NCBI GenBank assembly: GCA_016871135.1
Contig: VFZQ01000291.1
Location: 1 to 6,866, forward strand
Reading direction: 5' to 3'
From: Acidobacteriota bacterium
GTDB lineage: Bacteria; Acidobacteriota; Terriglobia; Bryobacterales; Bryobacteraceae
Length of the DNA stretch: 6,866 nt
Shown here piece by piece: positions 1-6,866 of this stretch. The translations under genes were made by a program, and so were the position numbers. Below the pieces are notes generated by a model that did no database searches, was not told the DNA's origin, and was given only the letters and a program-made list of their open reading frames with translations. The number at the start of each line of letters is the position of its first letter. Position 1 is the first letter of the stretch.

Positions 1-2411
<2,411 letters not shown>

Positions 2412-2553
2412 GGTGCGAGGGCGTTGCGAGGGAATCGCCCATTTTACCATTCAAGGCCCGAAAGACCGTCCAAACAAAACGCCCCGACATTGTTATTTTC
2501 ATCGCCGGCGATCTCGGCTGGTGCGTTCGCGCCAGATGCAAGGCCGCGCGTAG
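2412..2553 (-). promoter_or_regulatory. Gap between RND gene and ileS, weak ileS promoter candidate
   Basis: 142 bases follow the pump stop codon and precede ileS on the same strand. On the minus strand TAAAAT (2446-2441) resembles a -10 box and would start a transcript with a leader of about 20-25 bases. I found no good -35 hexamer at 16-18 bases, so the call is weak. No Shine-Dalgarno lies before the ileS ATG. No T-rich terminator follows the pump gene, so read-through from the pump into ileS is possible. Confidence 0.3.
2501..2512. repeat. 12-base perfect palindrome ATCGCCGGCGAT
   Basis: Perfect inverted repeat (ATCGCC/GGCGAT) in the gap between the pump stop codon and ileS. It has no loop, so an RNA hairpin would need to open its centre, and no T-run follows it on the minus strand. 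It could be an operator half-site or chance in G+C-rich DNA; I cannot assign a function. Confidence 0.25.
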
Positions 2554-5500
2554 TTAGTCGCCTGCCGCTGGAGAAGCCGCCGGGCGGTTGGTGGTTGAAG
2601 ACTTGCGCGATATCAATGCCGCCTTCAAACGCTCCGCGTACTCATATCCGATCGGAACCAGGAGCAGGGTCAAGATCAGGCAAAGCGTCTGGCCGCCGAT
2701 GATCGTAACCGCGATCGCCGAACGCTGCGACGCGCCCGCACCGCTGCCGAACGCGGTCGGAAGCAGGCCGGCGACGATCGAGAATGTCGTCATCAGAATC
2801 GGCCGCAACCTTACGCGATTGGCCTCGATGATCGCCTGGCGCAAGGGCATTCCCTGGTCGCGCAAGTGATTCATGTAGTCGATCTGCAAGATTCCGTTCT
2901 TCTTGACGATGCCCAGCAGCAGAAGCACTCCTAGTGCGCTGAACAGATTCAGCGACCGCCCGGTCACCAGCAGCGACAGAATTGCGAACGGGATCGACAG
3001 CGGGAGCGTCGTCAAAATAATAAACGGATGCACGAGGCTTTCAAACTGCGCCGCGAGCACCATGTACATGAAGATGCTGGCAAGGCCGATTGCCAGCAGC
3101 ATGTTGTTGGTCGTCTCCTCGAGTACCTTGACTTGACCGGAGAACCGCACGGTGTAACCCGGCGGCAACTCCATCTTTTCGAATACTCGCTGCGCCGACG
3201 CGGCAGCTTCGCCCAGCGAAGAGGTGTTCGCAACGTTGCCGTATACCGACACCGCGAACTGCCGCGAGAGCCGGTCGATGCGGCTCGGGCCGAGTCCGTG
3301 TTCCAGATGCGCGATAGAGTCCAGGCGAATCAAGCCGCGGCTTGCCGAAGGCACCAACAGACGGCCCAGTACTTCGGGATCGTCGCGTTGCGCCGGAAGT
3401 AGGCGCATCATTACGGGATATTGTTCGCTGCCTTCCTTGAACGTCGAAATCTGATCCTCGCCAGACATCAGCAACCGGACCGCTCCGGCGATATCCGCCA
3501 CGCGCACTCCGAGATCGCTGGCCAATTGCCGGTCGATATCAACTTGCAACTCGGGGTTGTTCAAATTCAGATTCACCTTGATGTCGGTCAATTCGGGCTG
3601 CTTCAGCAACTCGATGTTCGCTTCCTTGCCGTACTTAACCAAGGTTCGGATATCCGGGCCGAGCAGAGTAGCGCGAATCGGCGCGAAGGTATCGCGCCCG
3701 CCGAGAATGTTCGGGAAGCTCACGCGCGGACGGGCGATGGCGAATTCCTGCGACGCCTGCCGGACTTTGTTTCCCATCACCAGAATCGGTTCCCGCTCTT
3801 CGGTGGGTTTCAATAGCACGGTCACTTGCGCCATGTTCACGCGCTCGAAACCGAACGAAGTCGTGCCGGGCACCACGGCGACCACGCCGTCGATTTTGGA
3901 GATCTTTTCCGCGAGCGCTTTGGTGAGCCGTTCGGTGCCAACAAGCGAAGTGCCTTCCGGCATTTCCAAGAACATCCCGAGTTCGTTCTGATCCTCTTGC
4001 GGCATCCAGTCGCGGCCGATCATTCTGTACAACGGGAAGGTCGAATAGAACACCAATCCGCAGAGCGCGAGGATCGCCCACTTATGATTGAGCGACCAGA
4101 CGAGCGTTTTCGTGTACGGCTTGTCGAAGACCGAGTAGGAATGGTCGTGGCCGCCTGTTCGCGCGGCTTTCGTCCGTCGCAACAAGCGCGACGCTAATGC
4201 CGGAGTCAGCGTGAACGCAACCAGCATCGAAACGAGAATTGAGATCGACATGGTCCAGCCGAACTGGTTCAAATACTTGCGCGCGTACCCGGTCATGAAG
4301 GCGATCGGAACGAAGACGATGACGAGCGAGAACGTTGTAGCAACGACGGCCAGCGAAATTTCCTGCGTGGCGCGAATCGCCGCCTCGAACGGCGAGATGT
4401 CGTGCTCGTCGAGATAGCGGTAGATGTTCTCGATGACGATGATCGCGTCGTCGATGACGATGCCGACCGCGAGCGTCAGCCCCAGCAGCGTCATGGAATT
4501 CAGGCTGTAGTCGAGCAGGCGCATTACGGTGAACGTCGCCAGAATCGATGTCGGAATGGCGATCGAACTGATGAGCACGGTGCGCCAGTCGCGGATGAAT
4601 ACGAAAACGATAAACGCCGCCAGGAAGCTACCGAGTATCAGGTGTTCTTCCAGCGCTTCGACCGAGTTCTTGATGTAGGTCGCCTGCTCCTTCACGACCG
4701 AGAGCTTTACGCCGGGGGGCAGCGCGTTGTTGACCGCTACCATTCGCTTACGCAGTTCGTCTACCACTTTTACCGTATTGGCGCCGATCTGCCGCCGGAC
4801 CTCCAACTGCACCGCGGGCTGTCCCTGGTAGTAGGCAAAGCTTCGCCGTTCCGCGTATCCGTCCTCAACCGTTGCCACATCGCGAATCCGAATGGGCGAG
4901 CCGCCGACGTTCTTTACGATGATGGCCCCGAACTCATTGACCTTCTCCAACCGTCCGAGCGTTCGCACACCCATTTCGGCCGCGCCACGCACGATGCGGC
5001 CGCCCGGCGTTTCGACGTTCTCGGTTCGAAGCGCGCGTTCCACCTCCTGCGCGCTCAGGTTGAAGCCGTTCATCTTGTCGATGTCGAGGAAGACGTTGAT
5101 CTGCCGCAACTGCCCGCCGGTGACGTCGATGGTGCCGACGCCGTCGACGGTTTCAAAGGCGCGGCGCACCGACTTGTCGGCGACCTCGGTCAATTCGCGC
5201 ACGTGCCGCGGGCCGTGTAGCGCCAGCGTGATAATCGCTTCCGAATCCGGGTCGGCCTTTGCCACCGTCGGCGGCAACACATTGGGCGGCAGCTTGCGCA
5301 TCGCGGCCGAAACCTTCTCGCGGACATCTTCCGTTGCCTGGCCGATGTCGCGCTCCAACACGAACGTGACGATCAGGGTCGCGCTGCCCTCGCCGACCAT
5401 TGCACGCATCTCTTCGATTCCGCTGACCGATGCCACGGTCTCTTCAAGCGGCAGCACGACTTGGGAAACGACCTCCTCGGGTGTCGCGCCCGGAAGCCGC

Positions 5501-5646
5501 ATGCGGACATAGACAGTCGCCGGATCGGTCTTCGGGAACAGGTCGACGCCGAGTTCCATGAAGCTGAACACGCCCAGCGTGACCAGGAACATGATCAGCA
5601 TGAACGCGAAAACGGGCCGGCGGACGCAAATTTCGGGAAGGGACAC
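2554..5646 (-). CDS. RND-family multidrug efflux transporter, AcrB/HAE1-like
   Basis: Inner-membrane proton/drug antiporter, the pump part of a tripartite envelope efflux system. The 1030 residues match the usual size of about 1030-1050. The typical start SLPEICVRRPVFAFML leads into TM1 (about 11-31). A first periplasmic domain (about 32-335) holds the porter sequence PGATPEEV (52-59). TM2-TM6 lie at about 337-485, with the proton-relay pair D399-D400 in TM4 (GIVIDDAIIVIEN). TM7 is about 522-540, the second periplasmic domain about 541-845, and TM8-TM12 about 849-1003. K916 in GIVKKNGIL (TM10) matches AcrB K940. A short polar tail follows. The acidic pair in the D-D form, and the lack of obvious CusA-type features, favour organic substrates over metals, but the substrate cannot be read from sequence. 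No adaptor or outer-membrane gene adjoins it: fabD diverges upstream and ileS follows 142 bases downstream. The start is GTG at 5646, supported by a well-placed Shine-Dalgarno. Confidence 0.95.
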   Translation of the reverse strand: MSLPEICVRRPVFAFMLIMFLVTLGVFSFMELGVDLFPKTDPATVYVRMRLPGATPEEVVSQVVLPLEETVASVSGIEEMRAMVGEGSATLIVTFVLERDIGQATEDVREKVSAAMRKLPPNVLPPTVAKADPDSEAIITLALHGPRHVRELTEVADKSVRRAFETVDGVGTIDVTGGQLRQINVFLDIDKMNGFNLSAQEVERALRTENVETPGGRIVRGAAEMGVRTLGRLEKVNEFGAIIVKNVGGSPIRIRDVATVEDGYAERRSFAYYQGQPAVQLEVRRQIGANTVKVVDELRKRMVAVNNALPPGVKLSVVKEQATYIKNSVEALEEHLILGSFLAAFIVFVFIRDWRTVLISSIAIPTSILATFTVMRLLDYSLNSMTLLGLTLAVGIVIDDAIIVIENIYRYLDEHDISPFEAAIRATQEISLAVVATTFSLVIVFVPIAFMTGYARKYLNQFGWTMSISILVSMLVAFTLTPALASRLLRRTKAARTGGHDHSYSVFDKPYTKTLVWSLNHKWAILALCGLVFYSTFPLYRMIGRDWMPQEDQNELGMFLEMPEGTSLVGTERLTKALAEKISKIDGVVAVVPGTTSFGFERVNMAQVTVLLKPTEEREPILVMGNKVRQASQEFAIARPRVSFPNILGGRDTFAPIRATLLGPDIRTLVKYGKEANIELLKQPELTDIKVNLNLNNPELQVDIDRQLASDLGVRVADIAGAVRLLMSGEDQISTFKEGSEQYPVMMRLLPAQRDDPEVLGRLLVPSASRGLIRLDSIAHLEHGLGPSRIDRLSRQFAVSVYGNVANTSSLGEAAASAQRVFEKMELPPGYTVRFSGQVKVLEETTNNMLLAIGLASIFMYMVLAAQFESLVHPFIILTTLPLSIPFAILSLLVTGRSLNLFSALGVLLLLGIVKKNGILQIDYMNHLRDQGMPLRQAIIEANRVRLRPILMTTFSIVAGLLPTAFGSGAGASQRSAIAVTIIGGQTLCLILTLLLVPIGYEYAERLKAALISRKSSTTNRPAASPAAGD

Positions 5647-5652
5647 TTCGGG

Positions 5653-5657
5653 CTCCT
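5653..5657 (-). promoter_or_regulatory. Shine-Dalgarno of the RND gene
   Basis: AGGAG on the minus strand, six bases before the GTG at 5646. It fixes the GTG as the start codon and contrasts with ileS and fabD, neither of which has a recognisable Shine-Dalgarno. Confidence 0.75.
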
Positions 5658-5718
5658 GTCTTTAACAGCTTACTGCATTGGCGGAATCCCGTTTCCCAGG
5701 GTTACGCCGGGGGTCGGG

Positions 5719-5724
5719 TACACT
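5719..5724 (+). promoter_or_regulatory. Putative -10 box of fabD
   Basis: TACACT matches the TATAAT consensus at four of six positions and lies just eight bases before the fabD ATG at 5733. Transcription normally begins about seven bases after a -10 box, which would put the start at or within two bases of the ATG. No TTGACA-like hexamer is seen 16-18 bases upstream. The reading is tentative. Confidence 0.35.
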
Positions 5725-5732
5725 AAAAACTC

Positions 5733-6629
5733 ATGGCAAAAACAGCATTTTTGTTCCCTGGCCAAGGCTCGCAGTTCGCGGGTATGGGCAAGGCGATGGC
5801 GGACGAGTATCCGATTGCGAAGGCGGCCTTCGAGGAGGCCGACGACGCACTCGGATTTTCGATTTCGAAGCTCTGCTTCGAGGGCCCCGAGGACGAATTG
5901 AAGAAGACCGAGAACACGCAACCGGCACTGGTCGCGGTGTCGACGGCCCATTGTCGCGTGCTGATGGCGGAGAAGGGAATTGTTCCCGATATCGTCGCCG
6001 GACATAGCCTCGGCGAATATTCGGCGCTGGTGGCCTCCGGGTCGCTCGAATTTGGCGACGCGCTGCGCCTGGTCCGCAAGCGGGGCCAGTACATGCAGGA
6101 AGCCGTACCGCTGGGAGTGGGCGCGATGGCCGCGATTCTGAAGATGCCGCTCGATGCGCTTGACAGTGTACTTGCCGAAGCCGGGCAGGGCGAGATCGTC
6201 ACCGCGGCGAATCTCAACTCACCGGACCAGATTGTGATCGCCGGGCACGCCGCCGCGGTTGGCCGGGCGATGGAACTGGCGAAAGCCGCGGGAGCGAAAC
6301 GATGTATTCCTCTGCCGGTCAGCGCGCCATTTCACTGTCCGCTGATGTCTCCCGCCCAGCAGCGGTTGAAGGCCGATCTTGACGCAACGGTATTCCACGA
6401 TTTGAAGTTCCCGCTTGTCAACAATTACGCCGCACAGCTTGTTGCCACAGGCGCCGAAGCGCGGCAGGGTCTGTACGAACAGATCCCAAATCCGGTGCAA
6501 TGGATCGCTTCGATGCGGCTGATCATCGCCGAGGGCGCCGAGACGTTCTACGAGGCCGGCCCTGGTAACGTGCTAGCTGGCTTGCTGCGCAATATCGACT
6601 CCGCCCGGGCGGTGACGCCGTTTGCGTAG
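5733..6629 (+). CDS. fabD: Malonyl-CoA:ACP transacylase
   Basis: Cytoplasmic enzyme that moves malonyl from CoA to acyl carrier protein, supplying the two-carbon donor of type II fatty-acid synthesis. The 298 residues are close to the usual 300-310. Visible motifs: FPGQGSQ (8-14) with oxyanion-hole Q11; nucleophile elbow GHSLGE (90-95) with S92; R117 in RLVRKRGQYM, which binds the malonyl carboxylate; NSPDQIVIAG (162-171); the ferredoxin-like small subdomain (about 130-195); catalytic H201 in VSAPFH; NPVQW (253-257). S92, R117 and H201 fall at the same numbers as in E. coli FabD. The gene is intact and ends just before a hairpin. Its neighbours are unusual: in many bacteria fabD sits with plsX, fabH, fabG and acpP, but here a pump gene diverges upstream and an unrelated-looking gene converges downstream. 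The ATG at 5733 begins the conserved AFLFPGQGSQ region at the normal distance and lacks a Shine-Dalgarno. Confidence 0.97.
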   Translation: MAKTAFLFPGQGSQFAGMGKAMADEYPIAKAAFEEADDALGFSISKLCFEGPEDELKKTENTQPALVAVSTAHCRVLMAEKGIVPDIVAGHSLGEYSALVASGSLEFGDALRLVRKRGQYMQEAVPLGVGAMAAILKMPLDALDSVLAEAGQGEIVTAANLNSPDQIVIAGHAAAVGRAMELAKAAGAKRCIPLPVSAPFHCPLMSPAQQRLKADLDATVFHDLKFPLVNNYAAQLVATGAEARQGLYEQIPNPVQWIASMRLIIAEGAETFYEAGPGNVLAGLLRNIDSARAVTPFA

Positions 6630-6659
6630 ACACACTACGAGTGTGTGGACCGCTTTTTT
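6630..6659 (+). terminator. Probable intrinsic terminator after fabD
   Basis: Directly after the fabD stop codon, ACACACT (6630-6636) and AGTGTGT (6640-6646) form a perfect 7-base-pair stem with the three-base loop ACG. A run of six T follows at 6654-6659. The seven bases between stem and T-run are more than in a classic terminator and the stem is A+T-rich, so strength is uncertain. The position, at the end of a gene facing a converging one, supports the call. Confidence 0.45.
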
Positions 6660-6691
6660 GTACCGACCGGACGCTTGAAATCCTCGTTTTG

Positions 6692-6866
6692 TCACAACCG
6701 GAGGGTGGGATTGACGTCGATGGAGGGGGATTGTGGGACGGCTGGCAAATCCCAGCGGTTCGCCGGGTTGTTTTGGCTACCTATTTCCAGTATTTGATCC
6801 TTCATTTCGACGTATTCCTGGGACTCTTCCTGCGACACGGTAAAAGCTCGTAAGTCCTTGAGTTGC
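6692..6866 (-). CDS. C-terminal end of an unidentified protein, 5' part beyond the window
   Basis: An open frame enters from the right edge and gives 57 codons before a TGA at 6694-6692. The residues look like a real protein end: a polar, charged helical stretch (SQEESQEYVEMKDQILEIGS, 11-30), then NNPANRWDLP (32-41) and a proline- and serine-rich, probably unstructured tail ending in NPTLRL. I do not recognise the family. It converges on fabD, with the putative terminator between them. A start at Met21 of the visible part would give only 37 residues and has no Shine-Dalgarno, so a longer gene cut by the window is more likely. A competing 70-codon frame on the plus strand (from 6641) starts inside the fabD hairpin and looks less protein-like. 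Confidence 0.5.
   Translation of the reverse strand, partial: QLKDLRAFTVSQEESQEYVEMKDQILEIGSQNNPANRWDLPAVPQSPSIDVNPTLRL

Larger units (their letters stand above)
5647..5732. promoter_or_regulatory. Divergent intergenic region between RND pump and fabD
   Basis: The 86 bases must hold the start signals of both the pump gene (leftward) and fabD (rightward), unless transcription enters from farther away. On the fabD side a -10-like TACACT is visible. On the pump side I see only weak A+T-rich candidates (TGTTAA, 13-18 bases before the GTG codon) and no convincing -35. No long inverted repeat that would mark a TetR- or MarR-type operator was found, and no regulator gene is in the window. Confidence 0.5.

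Noticed and set aside
2501..2512. Palindrome as a terminator for the RND gene
   Set aside because: It has no loop and is followed on the minus strand by GAAAATAACA instead of a T-run.
4402..5220. 272-codon plus-strand frame opposite the pump gene
   Set aside because: Its Asp-rich start is the antisense of the TM4 DDAIIVIEN region of the RND protein; a shadow frame with no supporting signal.
5647..5732. Regulator operator or riboswitch in the divergent region
   Set aside because: Only short, weak inverted repeats (such as CTGT/ACAG) are present, and 86 bases is too little for a known riboswitch plus two promoters.
6641..6853. 70-codon plus-strand frame after fabD
   Set aside because: Its GTG start lies within the fabD terminator hairpin, there is no Shine-Dalgarno, and the opposite strand gives a more protein-like frame.

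Overview
This is a window of about 60% G+C bacterial DNA carrying ordinary chromosomal genes: two complete genes and two cut by the window edges. The order is ileS (minus, 3' part missing) <- RND efflux transporter (minus), then fabD (plus) -> and the 3' end of an unidentified gene (minus). I saw no tRNA, rRNA, CRISPR array, insertion sequence or phage gene. The Acidobacteriota are a plausible source, judging by protein flavour, the form of IleRS and the gene mix, but this is an inference and nothing in the window proves it.

Bases 1-2411 encode the first 803 residues of isoleucyl-tRNA synthetase, read leftwards. Both class I signatures are non-canonical. The HIGH box reads GVHH (residues 55-58) and the KMSKS loop reads EMHKS (681-685). 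The CP1 editing domain is present with its conserved Asp (D415), and two zinc-ribbon-like Cys pairs are visible. A 142-base gap with a weak promoter candidate separates it from the gene upstream.

Bases 2554-5646 encode a full-length 1030-residue inner-membrane RND pump of the AcrB/HAE1 kind, with the proton-relay residues in place (D399, D400, K916). It begins with GTG and has a clear Shine-Dalgarno site. No periplasmic adaptor or outer-membrane channel gene lies next to it.

An 86-base divergent region separates the pump from fabD (5733-6629). FabD is malonyl-CoA:ACP transacylase with all catalytic residues. Here it stands alone, outside a fab cluster, with no Shine-Dalgarno and a -10-like box so close to the ATG that its mRNA may be leaderless. 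A hairpin plus T-run after fabD is a likely terminator. Beyond it, the last 57 codons of a converging gene enter from the right edge.

The genes belong to separate housekeeping or stress jobs (translation, efflux, fatty-acid synthesis) and do not form an obvious shared system. The most notable point is the swapped IleRS signature, which in other bacterial IleRS enzymes goes with very strong mupirocin resistance.
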